Shown here: positions 28,955 through 38,007 of the stretch, piece after piece
How positions within the stretch are numbered: position 1 is the stretch's first letter
Layout: every line of letters begins with the position of its first letter
Source: Comamonadaceae bacterium
GTDB taxonomy: Bacteria; Pseudomonadota; Gammaproteobacteria; Burkholderiales; Burkholderiaceae_C
Assembly (NCBI GenBank): GCA_947445115.1
Contig: CANFCG010000014.1
Coordinates: forward strand, 1-60,886
Direction of reading: 5' to 3'
Length of the DNA stretch: 60,886 nucleotides
Made by a program: the position numbers and the translations under genes
The notes under the pieces: model-generated
What the model was told of the DNA's origin: nothing
Database searches by the model: none
Seen by the model: only the letters and a program-made list of their open reading frames with translations

Positions 28955-29871
28955 TGGAAACTTACGCACTCCTCATTGGCTCCACGCTCGCGGCTGGCAC
29001 GGTACTGGCACTTGCGGCACTCGGACTTCTCATCAACGAAAAAGCAGGCGTAGTCAACTTGGGCGCGGAAGGCATGATGCTGTGCTCTGCCCTTGCTGGT
29101 TTTGCCGCCGTGGTCGCCACGGGGCAAGACTGGGTGGGCTTTGTGGCGGGTATGACCTCGGGCGCCATACTGGCTGCGGCTTTCGGACTGCTGGTCATTT
29201 GGCTTGGCGCAAACGCTTACGCATCGGGGCTTGCGCTGTCGCTCTTTGGCGCAGGCTTGTCGGCCTTTGCGGGCACTGGTTATGTGCAAGCCATGCTGCC
29301 ACCGCGTCCGCATTTTGTTGTACCTTATTTGTCGGATATTCCGCTGGTCGGCACGGCTTTGTTTAAACAACATCCTCTTGTGTATGCCGCACTGGGCTTG
29401 GCCTGCGCTCTGGTTTGGTTCTTGTACAAAACCCGTGCTGGGCTTGTGCTGCGTGCCGTGGGTGAAAGCCCTGAGTCCGCGCATGCGCTGGGTTACAACG
29501 TGCGGCGCATCCGCTTGGCCGCCGTGATGGCGGGCGGCGCACTGTGCGGCTTGGCAGGCGCATACCTCGCCATCGTCTACACGCCCCTCTGGGTGGAGGG
29601 CATGGTGGCGGGCAAGGGCTGGATTGCACTGGCGCTCACCACCTTTGCCACGTGGCGACCTGCGCGTGTGCTGTTGGGCGCGTATTTGTTTGGCGGAGTG
29701 ACGATGCTGCAATTTCATTTGCAAGGCGCAGGGGTGGATGTGCGTGCGGAATTTTTGAATATGCTGCCGTATCTCGCCACCATCGTCGTACTGGTGCTGA
29801 TCTCGCGCCGCCCCGATTGGATTAAGGTCAATATGCCAGCGTCTTTGGGGAAACCCTTTCACCCGAATTAA
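28954..29871 (+). CDS. BMP-type nucleoside/purine ABC transporter, permease 2
   Basis: A 305-residue membrane protein, second half of the channel. It begins with a hydrophobic segment and has GLLINEKAGVVNLGAEGMML, VGESPESAHALGYNV and VEGMVAGKGWIALALTTFA, all typical of the YufQ/NupC-like permease. It starts within the stop of permease 1. The stretch is visibly richer in G and C than the flanking pil genes. Confidence 0.92.
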   Translation: METYALLIGSTLAAGTVLALAALGLLINEKAGVVNLGAEGMMLCSALAGFAAVVATGQDWVGFVAGMTSGAILAAAFGLLVIWLGANAYASGLALSLFGAGLSAFAGTGYVQAMLPPRPHFVVPYLSDIPLVGTALFKQHPLVYAALGLACALVWFLYKTRAGLVLRAVGESPESAHALGYNVRRIRLAAVMAGGALCGLAGAYLAIVYTPLWVEGMVAGKGWIALALTTFATWRPARVLLGAYLFGGVTMLQFHLQGAGVDVRAEFLNMLPYLATIVVLVLISRRPDWIKVNMPASLGKPFHPN

Positions 29872-29894
29872 TACAAACACGACTGCTACAAAAA

Positions 29895-29910
29895 TGGCAC
29901 GAATATTGCT
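29895..29910 (+). promoter_or_regulatory. Sigma-54 (RpoN) promoter ahead of the BMP binding-protein gene
   Basis: TGGCACG (29895-29901), a four-base spacer and TTGCT (29906-29910) match the -24/-12 consensus TGGCACG-N4-TTGCW at every defined position. It lies about 50 bases upstream of the ATG at 29963, with a predicted start near 29920. Sigma-54 needs an activator such as NtrC. No clear activator site was recognised upstream. A sigma-70 -10-like TATACAAT lies just downstream (29912-29919). Confidence 0.75.
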
Positions 29911-29962
29911 GTATACAATTTATGAGTTCCGATTTTTTTAACCAACCCAGAAAGTGAGTTCC

Positions 29963-31105
29963 ATGATGATGAATAAACGTTTTGCTTTAAAAGCCACGGC
30001 CTTAACTGCTGCTATGCTAGTAGCTGCTGCCTTAGTCGGCTGCGGCAAAAAAGAAGAAGCTGCGCCAGCACCTGCTGCCGCAGCGCCAAAGGCTGATCCA
30101 CTCAAAATTGCTTTCGCCTACGTCGGCCCTGTGGGCGACGGTGGTTGGACGTTTGCGCATGACAACGCACGCAAAGCCTTAGAAAAAGAATTCGGCGACA
30201 AAATTAAAACTTCGTTCGTTGAAAACGTGCCCGAGTCCGCTGACGCAGAGCGCGTGCTGCGCGACATGGCTGGCCAAGGTAATAAGCTGATTTTTGGCAC
30301 AACCTTTGGCTATATGGACCCGATGCTCAAGGTCGCGCCTGAATTTAAAGACGTAAAGTTTGAGCACGCTACGGGCTACAAAACTGCCGATAACCTGCGC
30401 ACTTACGACAGCCGCACCTATGAGGGCGCGTACATGGCAGGCGTAATTGCGGGCAAGATGACCAAAACGAATACGCTAGGCGTGGTCGGCTCCATCCCCA
30501 TTCCTGAAGTCATTCGCAACATCAATAGCTTTACGCTGGGCGCACAAAGCGTCAATCCAAAAATTAAAACCCGCGTAGTGTGGGTAGGTGAGTGGTTTGC
30601 GCCACCGAAAGAAACCGAAGCAGCAACATCACTCATCAACGGCGGCGCAGACGTTTTGATGCAAAACACCGATTCACCTGCCGTGCTGCAAACCGCTGAA
30701 AAGCTGGGCAAGCGGGCGTTTGGCTGGGACTCTGACATGACGGCCTATGGCCCGAAAGCGCACTTGGGTTCTGCCGTGATTAACTGGGCACCGTACTACA
30801 TCAAGGCAACCAAAGATGCGCTGGATGGCAAATGGGCAACAGGTCAAAGCTGGTGGGGCGTGAAAGAGGGCGCAATTGATTTTGTGTCCTTAGCTGCCGA
30901 CGTGCCTGCTGACGCCAAAGCAAAGCTGGACGAAGTCAAAGCTGGCTTGAAATCGGGCTCATTCACCATCTGGAAAGGCCCCATCAAGGGTCAAGACGGC
31001 AAAGACGTTTTGAAAGATGGCGAAGTGGCTGATGACAAGTTCATGAGCGGCATCATGTTCTACGTCAAAGGCGTTGAAGGCAAAGTGCCAAGCGGCAAGA
31101 AATAA
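29963..31105 (+). CDS. BMP-family substrate-binding lipoprotein (purine/nucleoside)
   Basis: A 380-residue lipoprotein. The signal peptide ends in the lipobox LVGC (Cys27), followed by an Ala/Pro-rich spacer and a BMP (PnrA-like) domain beginning KIAFAYVGPVGDGGWTFAHD. Further family motifs are FGTTFGYMDP, TYEGAYMAGVIAG and WDSDMTAYGPKAHL. Members bind nucleosides or purines for the ABC transporter encoded just upstream. The ATG at 29963 is preferred over a GTG nine bases earlier. Its own sigma-54 promoter would allow far more binding protein than transporter. Confidence 0.93.
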   Translation: MMMNKRFALKATALTAAMLVAAALVGCGKKEEAAPAPAAAAPKADPLKIAFAYVGPVGDGGWTFAHDNARKALEKEFGDKIKTSFVENVPESADAERVLRDMAGQGNKLIFGTTFGYMDPMLKVAPEFKDVKFEHATGYKTADNLRTYDSRTYEGAYMAGVIAGKMTKTNTLGVVGSIPIPEVIRNINSFTLGAQSVNPKIKTRVVWVGEWFAPPKETEAATSLINGGADVLMQNTDSPAVLQTAEKLGKRAFGWDSDMTAYGPKAHLGSAVINWAPYYIKATKDALDGKWATGQSWWGVKEGAIDFVSLAADVPADAKAKLDEVKAGLKSGSFTIWKGPIKGQDGKDVLKDGEVADDKFMSGIMFYVKGVEGKVPSGKK

Positions 31106-31134
31106 TCAGCACAGCGTGAGCGATTGAATTGGGT

Positions 31135-32598
31135 ATGAACCAACTCCTCATTCATCGCGCTCGCTGCATTGCAACCCAAGACGACGCACGTACAGAGCCC
31201 AATGGCGAACTGCACGATGCGTCGCTTTTTTTGAAGGACGGGGTCATTGCTCGCATCTTTAAAAAAGGCGATGCGGATGATGACACAGCTCTACAGGCCA
31301 TACTGGATAAGGCGTCCAGCATTACCAATCATGCTAATGAGCGTATAGAGATCATCGATGCACGGCATCACGTAGTCATTCCAGGCATGGTCAACACACA
31401 TCACCACATGGTGCAAAGTTTGACCCGCGCTATTCCTTCCGTGCAAAGTGCAGAGCTGTTTTCGTGGCTCAAAGGGCTCTATCCGATTTGGGCAGGACTG
31501 ACGCCTGAGATGGTGTGCGTGTCTAACAAAATTGCGATGGCAGAGCTGCTGCTCTCGGGCTGCACGACCAGCAGCGACCACCTCTACATTTACCCCAATG
31601 GCGTGCGATTAGATGACTCGATTGAGGCGGCTCAGGCGATCGGGATGCGTTTTACCGCTACGCGCGGCAGCATGAGCGTGGGTGAGAGTGCGGGCGGGCT
31701 GCCGCCTGACCGCGTGGTGGAGGGCGAGCCATTCATCCTTAAAGAATCGCAGCGCTTGATCGAGACCTACCACGATGCGTCGCTTGGCGCGATGCTGCAA
31801 ATCGCACTTGCGCCTTGTTCGCCGTTTAGTGTGAGTACGGACTTGATGCGCGAGTCGGCCAAGCTAGCCAGAAGCTATGGCGTCCGACTGCACACGCACC
31901 TTGCCGAAAATGACCACGACGTGGCGTATAGCATAGAAAAATTCAACCGCACACCTGCCCAGTACGCCGAAGATTTAGGCTGGGTCGGCAGCGATGTGTG
32001 GCACGCACACTGCGTCAAATTAGACGATGCGGGTATTTCGCTTTTTGCCGCCACGCGCACCGGCATCGCGCACTGCCCGTGCAGCAATATGCGCTTATCA
32101 AGCGGCATTTTGCCGCTGCGGAAAATGCTAAACGAAGGTGTTCCGATTGGCCTTGGCGTGGATGGCAGTGCCAGCAACGACGCGGCACACATGCTCAATG
32201 AGGCGCGGCAAGCGATGCTCTTGGCACGCGTAGGCAAAGCACTGGAACCCTTTGGCTGTGATACGGGCCCGCAAGAGATGACACCTCGCGATGCGCTACG
32301 CATAGCCACGCGCGGCGGCGCCCAAGTGCTGGGGCGCGCGCACGACATTGGACAAATCAAAGAGGGGTATTGCGCTGACTTGGCGATGTTCCGTACCGAC
32401 ACACTCGCGATGGCCGGCGGCGCAGTCCACGACCCTGTCGGTGCGCTCATGCTGTGCGCCAGCGGCAATGCGGACTACACCATTGTGAACGGGCGCGTGG
32501 TGGTGCGCGAGGGACAAATCACCACGTTAAAGATTGAGCCGCTGATTGAGCAACACAATCAACTGGCGCTAACGCTGGCAAACACAGTGTCGTCATAG
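31135..32598 (+). CDS. 8-oxoguanine deaminase (amidohydrolase)
   Basis: A 487-residue zinc amidohydrolase of the ATZ/TRZ group. Metal and catalytic residues are in PGMVNTHHHMVQSLTRAIP, HTHLAEN, WHAHCVKLD and LGVDGSASNDAAHML. These match the Pseudomonas 8-oxoguanine deaminase group, which converts 8-oxoguanine to urate and can act on guanine or isocytosine-like substrates. The position behind purine uptake genes supports the call. A TTG six bases upstream is also in frame; the ATG at 31135 is chosen. The stop lies at the edge of a palindromic repeat. Confidence 0.88.
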   Translation: MNQLLIHRARCIATQDDARTEPNGELHDASLFLKDGVIARIFKKGDADDDTALQAILDKASSITNHANERIEIIDARHHVVIPGMVNTHHHMVQSLTRAIPSVQSAELFSWLKGLYPIWAGLTPEMVCVSNKIAMAELLLSGCTTSSDHLYIYPNGVRLDDSIEAAQAIGMRFTATRGSMSVGESAGGLPPDRVVEGEPFILKESQRLIETYHDASLGAMLQIALAPCSPFSVSTDLMRESAKLARSYGVRLHTHLAENDHDVAYSIEKFNRTPAQYAEDLGWVGSDVWHAHCVKLDDAGISLFAATRTGIAHCPCSNMRLSSGILPLRKMLNEGVPIGLGVDGSASNDAAHMLNEARQAMLLARVGKALEPFGCDTGPQEMTPRDALRIATRGGAQVLGRAHDIGQIKEGYCADLAMFRTDTLAMAGGAVHDPVGALMLCASGNADYTIVNGRVVVREGQITTLKIEPLIEQHNQLALTLANTVSS

Positions 32599-32672
32599 AT
32601 TCCCGCCTGCGCGAAAATGACAGATGAATGACGATGCCAGCTAGGTCGTCATCCCCGTGCAGGCGGGGATCC
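32591..32672. repeat. Two palindromic repeats between the deaminase and dedA genes
   Basis: An imperfect hairpin GATTCCCGCCTGCGCGAAAATGAC (32598-32621) and a clean one ATCCCC-GTGCAGGC-GGGGAT (32651-32670). Both belong to the GATTCCCGC/ATCCCCGC extragenic type seen at 27848. They fill the gap between two convergent genes and reach into both ends. Confidence 0.75.
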
Positions 32673-33305
32673 ACTCTTTTTGTCTTTGAAATAGCCAATC
32701 AAAATCACCAGCCCTGGAATCAAAATCATCGCCCAAATGATGTGGCTCAAATGCGCTTTGACCCATGGCAAATTACCAAAAAAGTAACCCACGGTCACGA
32801 TAGACCCTACCCATAGCGCACCGCCCGTCACGTCAAACAACGTGAAGCGCGAGCGAGTCATTTTGGCAACACCCGCAACAAACGGCGCGAAGGTACGCAA
32901 AAACGGCATGAAACGTGCCGCGACGATGGTGATGCCGCCGTGTTTTTCATAAAACGCGTGTGCCTTGTCAAACGCGTCTTTGTTAAACCATTTCGAATTG
33001 TGCCAGCCGTACACGCGATCACCGAACCAGCGCCCAATGGTGTAGTTGGTTTGATTACCAGCTACCGCCGCTGCAATGAGCAAAGCCACCGAGAGCGGAT
33101 AGCTCATCAAACCCGCGCCAGATAAGGCGCCCACGACAAACAGCAGTGAGTCACCCGGCAAAAACGGCATGACGACCAGCCCTGTTTCAACAAAGATGAT
33201 GAGGAATAAGAGCGCGTAAACCCAAGCGCCGTTGCTGGTGACAAACGACTCAAGATGCACATCAATATGCATGATGAGGTCAAACAAAAAAGCGATGATT
33301 TCCAT
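32649..33305 (-). CDS. DedA-family membrane protein
   Basis: A 218-residue integral membrane protein with about five hydrophobic segments. The DedA signatures are VVMPFLPGDSLLFVVGAL, NYTIGRWFGDR and VAARFMPFLRTFAPFVAG. DedA proteins act in membrane lipid and undecaprenyl-phosphate recycling; the exact role here is open. The last residues (about SGSPPARG) and the stop are encoded by the palindromic repeat at 32651-32670. Confidence 0.92.
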   Translation of the reverse strand: MEIIAFLFDLIMHIDVHLESFVTSNGAWVYALLFLIIFVETGLVVMPFLPGDSLLFVVGALSGAGLMSYPLSVALLIAAAVAGNQTNYTIGRWFGDRVYGWHNSKWFNKDAFDKAHAFYEKHGGITIVAARFMPFLRTFAPFVAGVAKMTRSRFTLFDVTGGALWVGSIVTVGYFFGNLPWVKAHLSHIIWAMILIPGLVILIGYFKDKKSGSPPARG

Positions 33306-33339
33306 AAATTCCTAAGCGGAGATACAACCCCTTTGTCCC

Positions 33340-34446
33340 TTACTTCGCAGGGGCAATCAATGCAGCAACGACTGCGTTACCCATCTCCAGCGTGCTGACT
33401 TTGGTGATTCCAGCCCCACCCTTGCCGTAGATGTCCGCAGTGCGCAAGCCCTTTGCCAGAACGGCTTTCACGGCAGCTTCGATGCGCAAGGCAGCGTCCG
33501 CTTGGCCTAGGCTAAAGCGCAGCATCATGGCGGCAGACAAAATCGTTGCGAGTGGATTAGCAATGCCTTTACCTGCGATATCTGGCGCAGAGCCGTGGCT
33601 GGGTTCGTACAGCCCTTGGTTACTTGAGTTCAGACTAGCGGAAGGCAGCATGCCGATGGAGCCTGTGAGCATCGAAGCTTCGTCGCTCAAGATGTCGCCA
33701 AACATATTGCCAGTCACGACCACATCAAACTTCTTGGGCTCTTTAACGAGTTGCATAGCGGCGTTGTCCACCAGCATGTGATCCAGCAGGATGTCGGGGT
33801 ATTGCTGACCAATCTCAACCATCACGTCTTTCCACAGCTGTGAGGTCTCCAGCACATTGTTTTTGTCGACACTGGTAACACGCCCCGCACCGCCCGACGC
33901 TTTGCGCTTAAGCGCCGCGTCAAACGCCACATGGGCAATGCGCTCAATCTCGGGGCGGCTGTAGCGCATGGTATCAAACGCTTCTTCGCTTCCTGGGAAA
34001 TGCCCGTCGGTAGCGATACGGCGACCACGCGGCTGACCAAAATAGATGTCGCCCGTGAGCTCGCGGATGATCAGAATATCGAGACCCGCGATGATTTCTG
34101 GCTTGAGGCTAGAAGCATCCACCAATTCTTCGTAGCAAATCGCAGGACGGAAATTAGCGAAGAGACCTAGCTCTTTGCGTAGCCCCAAAATCGCTTGCTC
34201 AGGACGGAATTGACGCTCCAGTTTGTCGTACTTCCAATCACCCACCGCACCAAACAAAATCGCGTCCGATGCTTTGGCGAGTGCCAGTGTGGCAGGCGGA
34301 AGCGGATGACCAAACGCGTCGTAAGCCACGCCACCCACCAGCGCGGACTCCATTTCCATTTTTAAATCCAAAGCTTTTAAGACTTTGACGGCTTCCGCCA
34401 CGATCTCTGTACCAATGCCGTCGCCAGCCAAAACTGCAATTTTCAT
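33340..34446 (-). CDS. leuB: 3-isopropylmalate dehydrogenase
   Basis: A 368-residue NAD enzyme of leucine synthesis. It starts [16 protein letters not shown] and has the substrate-binding arginines in [15 protein letters not shown] and [16 protein letters not shown]. The metal-binding aspartates lie in VDNAAMQL and in [14 protein letters not shown], and [15 protein letters not shown] binds NAD. It is not next to leuC or leuD here; instead it follows an ABC exporter operon by two bases. Confidence 0.96.
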   Translation of the reverse strand: MKIAVLAGDGIGTEIVAEAVKVLKALDLKMEMESALVGGVAYDAFGHPLPPATLALAKASDAILFGAVGDWKYDKLERQFRPEQAILGLRKELGLFANFRPAICYEELVDASSLKPEIIAGLDILIIRELTGDIYFGQPRGRRIATDGHFPGSEEAFDTMRYSRPEIERIAHVAFDAALKRKASGGAGRVTSVDKNNVLETSQLWKDVMVEIGQQYPDILLDHMLVDNAAMQLVKEPKKFDVVVTGNMFGDILSDEASMLTGSIGMLPSASLNSSNQGLYEPSHGSAPDIAGKGIANPLATILSAAMMLRFSLGQADAALRIEAAVKAVLAKGLRTADIYGKGGAGITKVSTLEMGNAVVAALIAPAK

Positions 34447-34448
34447 TT

Positions 34449-35222
34449 TTATCCTTGTACCGTTGCTAAATATGCCTGCTCCAGATTATCGGTGCTGTAC
34501 TTGGCTAGCCACTCGGGCACGGTGCCGACAAAACGAATTTCGCCACCGTGCATCACAGCCAATCTGTCTGCCAATTCGCCCACATCGCCCAATGCGTGGG
34601 TGCACATGAAGACGGTGCGGCCTTGCTCTTTCATTGTGCGAATAAGCCCTTTGACTTGCACGCGCGAGATCGGATCTAAGCCGCTCATGGGCTCATCAAG
34701 AATGAGCAGCTCGCGACCTGATAAAAACGCGGCGGCAAGGCCGATTTTTTGACTCATGCCCTTAGAGCATTCACGCATCGCAAGTTTGAGCACCCCTGCC
34801 TGCAAGCCCATATCCGATAAGGTCTGCACGGCAGCCGCTTCGCTCCAAGCCACGCCGTGCAGCGAGAGCACGAGCTGAATGTAGTCCATGGTCTTCAACC
34901 AACCATGCGGCGCAAAGCGCTCGGGCATATAGGCCATGCGCTGGCGAGCTTCTAATGTTGTCGCATCCACACCAAAAATCGCGAGCGAGCCTTTGCTGAC
35001 TTGCGTCAAGTTCAGCCAGCTTTTAATCAGCGTGGTTTTGCCTGCGCCGTTCACGCCGACTAAGGCAAAACATTCTGACGCTTGAACCGCCAAACTCACG
35101 TCATTCAACGCTTTGAAATCGGGACGAGTGGGGTAAATTTTTTCGACATGAATGGCCTCCAAAGCCATACTGGCTGTGGCTTGCAAGAGTGTCGAATCTG
35201 ATGTTTGTTGTGCGACTGTCAT
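34449..35222 (-). CDS. ABC-2 type exporter, ATP-binding protein
   Basis: 257 residues with one ABC domain: Walker [10 protein letters not shown], a signature region reading [12 protein letters not shown] in place of LSGGQ, and Walker [14 protein letters not shown]. It overlaps the upstream gene by four bases (ATGA) and is the third gene of permease, helical protein, ATPase. The substrate is unknown. Confidence 0.9.
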   Translation of the reverse strand: MTVAQQTSDSTLLQATASMALEAIHVEKIYPTRPDFKALNDVSLAVQASECFALVGVNGAGKTTLIKSWLNLTQVSKGSLAIFGVDATTLEARQRMAYMPERFAPHGWLKTMDYIQLVLSLHGVAWSEAAAVQTLSDMGLQAGVLKLAMRECSKGMSQKIGLAAAFLSGRELLILDEPMSGLDPISRVQVKGLIRTMKEQGRTVFMCTHALGDVGELADRLAVMHGGEIRFVGTVPEWLAKYSTDNLEQAYLATVQG

Positions 35223-36013
35223 CGTTTGCCTTCTTCTAATTCTTTCAGCGTGTGCGCTAAGAAACGTAGTTCGTTGGGGTCGGTAATTTTTCCGCTATGC
35301 AGCAATCCGCCAATCAAAAATTTAGCGGTGTCGGCGTCTTTCATTTCGATCTTAAAAAAGATATCTAACTGCCGCGCCCATGCAGGCACAGAAGGGATGT
35401 TTTCCGTTTTAGCGCGTAGCGTTTCTGCATATTGCATGGCAAGCGCCTGATCTCTAAACTGCGCACGCGCGACATACGCCACATGTCCCATCCATTGCCA
35501 GCGACGTTCGGGATCATCTAAAAACCGAGCCGCCACCCAATCAGTCATCTTGCGTTGACGAGCACGGTCTGCCGAGTTTTGCGTATAGAGGCGCGAAGCC
35601 GCCATGAGCGGATATTGCCCTGTGGGGTCGAGCGCCAGCGAGAGGTCTAGCCAGGCCGTGAGTTGGTCGTAGTTCAGCTGCCCATACGCCAGCGACAAGC
35701 CGGGCTGTACATCATGCGCTTGTGTGACCAAGTTGAGTATTTTGGCAAATGCCACGGACTCGTCTAACGACAACAAACGCGCGCCTAGTGCACTGGGCGG
35801 CCAACCTAGTGCCTCGGCATTGGCCACGGGTTTTCCTCGCAAATTGGAGAGCGCGCTACTGGCCAGCAAGCCCACAACCAGCATGACCCACAAGGCCTTT
35901 GGCGCGGGTGCTTGGGCCTTACGTTTGGCAAAAAAGAAACGCACGTATTCGTAAAGCCAAGCCCACGCGCGACGCGGCGCGGTCTTGATAAAAGCGATTG
36001 GATTAAATTTCAT
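35219..36013 (-). CDS. Unknown membrane-anchored helical protein of the ABC-2 operon
   Basis: 264 residues not assigned to a named family. A basic N-terminus is followed by a single transmembrane segment (about 41-58). The rest is a helical, probably periplasmic domain with TPR-like spacing (LDLSLALDPTGQYPLMAASRLY, WMGHVAYVARAQFRDQALAM). The start at MKFNPIAF overlaps the permease stop by 11 bases. Its place between permease and ATPase suggests an accessory subunit of the exporter. Role is inference. Confidence 0.75.
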   Translation of the reverse strand: MKFNPIAFIKTAPRRAWAWLYEYVRFFFAKRKAQAPAPKALWVMLVVGLLASSALSNLRGKPVANAEALGWPPSALGARLLSLDESVAFAKILNLVTQAHDVQPGLSLAYGQLNYDQLTAWLDLSLALDPTGQYPLMAASRLYTQNSADRARQRKMTDWVAARFLDDPERRWQWMGHVAYVARAQFRDQALAMQYAETLRAKTENIPSVPAWARQLDIFFKIEMKDADTAKFLIGGLLHSGKITDPNELRFLAHTLKELEEGKR

Positions 36014-36812
36014 GACGATAAAAGTCAATGGCCGCAGCCACCACACAAATCACCGCATACACCAGTGCCCACAGCGCCAAGATGCCGCAGGTGTTGGCTG
36101 TGGGAATCACGTTACCCAGCAGCCATTCGGCTTTGGTAAAGGTGCCTAGCGGTGGCACCACCCAACCCATGAGTTGAAACATCCATTGCCCTGCCACAGC
36201 TTGGAAACTGGTGGGGTCCTGTCCGATTGGCGTTGCCGCCATGGTACGCGCCACATCCAGCACGCGTGCCAAGATGTAAAACGCCAGCCACATCACCATC
36301 GAGCCCACCATATTGCGCAGTCCCAGCGCAAAAAACAAGGCAACTGCGCCCGCCACCATTAGCTCTAACCACAGTGAGATCGACCACAACAGGAGCGCAC
36401 CCCAATGCTCGATCGGTACCCAAATAGCCATTACCAACATCACGGACAACGCTGCAATGAAAGCCGTGATGCCATAACCCAGCATACGACCCAGCACGTA
36501 TTGCAGGCGCGAAATAGGATGCGCCAAAAGCACATGAACAAAGCCACTTTCATGTTCACGCACGACGCTGGCAATCATGGACACACCCAATGCAAAGACA
36601 AGTGATAAGCGATACAAAAATGCTGATGTCGTGAGGCGTAGCTCTAGCGACTCGGTCACCGCCATTTCTGTCACTACACTCGTCAAGAATTGAATCGCGA
36701 TGAGCGCAATGAACAAAAAGCGACCACTTCGCCCTCGCCAAGATTCAAGTAAAGTCAGTCTAGTAAGCGCCTTGATGGCAACCCAATTTTTTTGTAACCT
36801 AGCATTCATCAT
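36003..36812 (-). CDS. ABC-2 type exporter, permease
   Basis: A 269-residue protein with about six hydrophobic segments. The pattern of a short cytoplasmic N-terminus, FLFIALIAIQFL, and the amphipathic REHESGFVHVLLAHPISR before the next membrane segment is typical of ABC-2 (Nod/Nos-like) permeases. ATG codons at 36812 and 36809 are equivalent. Divergent from the next gene. Confidence 0.88.
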   Translation of the reverse strand: MMNARLQKNWVAIKALTRLTLLESWRGRSGRFLFIALIAIQFLTSVVTEMAVTESLELRLTTSAFLYRLSLVFALGVSMIASVVREHESGFVHVLLAHPISRLQYVLGRMLGYGITAFIAALSVMLVMAIWVPIEHWGALLLWSISLWLELMVAGAVALFFALGLRNMVGSMVMWLAFYILARVLDVARTMAATPIGQDPTSFQAVAGQWMFQLMGWVVPPLGTFTKAEWLLGNVIPTANTCGILALWALVYAVICVVAAAIDFYRHEI

Positions 36813-36846
36813 TTAACCTACTCAAGTGCAGAAAGATTTGTATTCT

Positions 36847-37896
36847 ATGCAACTGGCAAGCGTCTTGCGCCCTGCACTGGGTGCGCTTTTATTTAGCCTG
36901 TTGGCGCATCACGCCAGTAGTCATGCCCAAGCTCCCATCCTGCTATCTGCACCGCATAGCGCGATGGTCTTTGAGCTGGTGCCGACGCCTAGCATGGCGC
37001 GCCACTTAACGCCAGTGACAACGGCGAAGCTAGCCACGCCCACCCAATACGCCCAAAATGGACTGACGTATCCTGTGTGGTTAAGCGACGCTAGCGTTCA
37101 TGTGAAAACTCGCTCCCATCAGCGCCAAACTATTGTGGTAGAGGCAAAACGAGGCAATCCGGCGCTTGCGACCGACCTGTTACTGTCACTCAATAACCAA
37201 GGCATTCGTAGCCTTGAGCCACAGACGGTGCTGTTTGACTCAGTCAGCACATTTGCAGGCGAACCCATGCCGCCAGAGACAACAGTCAACCAGCACGATC
37301 TGGCAAGTGGTTTTGCAGACGCACTCAAATCATCGACTCCCATCACCTTCCCCTTGGTTGTCGCAACCACCTCACCCGTACCTGCGCGTGGTGAGCCACT
37401 CCCTGCCGAGCCAGCCATCACGCTGCCCCTACCAGCACCCCAAGCTACCCGCAACAAGGCTGATGTTGCATCAGCGCAACAAACGCGGCGCTCGCGCCCT
37501 GTGCCCACCAGTTCAATGCCCACGACGCCTATGGCACCAACCTCGCAAACCTTGCCAGTCGTGGCTTTGGTAGCATCCGCCCCTATTGTGGTGGCACCAC
37601 CCTTGCCTTCGCGCAGCCCCCCCATACGGCCACCTGTCAAAACTACTTCTGGTTGGGAGATTTGGCTAGAAGAATGGCCACTCATTGCGGGAGCGGCAGC
37701 CACACTTGCGCTTTTGATTTATACAGCGATGCGCCTATGGAATAGCTATGCAAAGCGCCAAGCGAGCAACCCAGCGCCTTCGCCTGAGCTTTCACCAGAA
37801 AATCAAGCCGCCAATACCGTGTTTGGCCTAAGCGACCAAGAAGCCGATGCTGTGCACAAAAAATGGCTAAATCAAAAAATATTACCGAAAATGTGA
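36847..37896 (+). CDS. Unknown exported Pro-rich protein with a C-terminal transmembrane segment
   Basis: 349 residues, family not recognised. It has a signal peptide (about 1-29, ending SHAQA), a periplasmic domain of about 110 residues, and a Pro/Thr/Ala-rich stretch (about 170-262). One transmembrane segment lies at about 279-296, then a short cytoplasmic tail ending in HKKWLNQKILPKM. This topology (exported head, flexible linker, membrane helix, cytosolic tail) recalls FimV-like or GspC-like pilus accessory proteins, but no FimV LysM motif is seen. It opens the pilus locus. GTG at 36826 is an alternative start. Confidence 0.7.
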   Translation: MQLASVLRPALGALLFSLLAHHASSHAQAPILLSAPHSAMVFELVPTPSMARHLTPVTTAKLATPTQYAQNGLTYPVWLSDASVHVKTRSHQRQTIVVEAKRGNPALATDLLLSLNNQGIRSLEPQTVLFDSVSTFAGEPMPPETTVNQHDLASGFADALKSSTPITFPLVVATTSPVPARGEPLPAEPAITLPLPAPQATRNKADVASAQQTRRSRPVPTSSMPTTPMAPTSQTLPVVALVASAPIVVAPPLPSRSPPIRPPVKTTSGWEIWLEEWPLIAGAAATLALLIYTAMRLWNSYAKRQASNPAPSPELSPENQAANTVFGLSDQEADAVHKKWLNQKILPKM

Positions 37897-37914
37897 TTTA
37901 TAAGGGTAAACCCT

Positions 37915-37943
37915 ATAACATAAACATGCGAGAGTGCTACTAT
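37915..37943 (+). promoter_or_regulatory. Candidate promoter of the first pilin gene
   Basis: An extended -10 element TG-C-TACTAT (37935-37943) has a -35-like ATAACA (37915-37920, four of six bases) at 17-base spacing. It is 65 bases upstream of the ATG and just after a near-palindrome TATAAGGGTAAACCCTATA (37901-37919), which may be an operator. Confidence 0.5.
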
Positions 37944-38007
37944 ATGGATGTGCCTATCAACCGATAAGCCGCAGAACCTTCATAAACCTTCACAGGAGTT
38001 ATCTCAC

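Noticed and set aside
28918-29880. Minus-strand frame of 320 codons opposite permease 2
   Set aside because: It is rich in His, Gln and Arg, which is typical of the reverse complement of a GC-rich membrane protein gene; no domain is recognisable.
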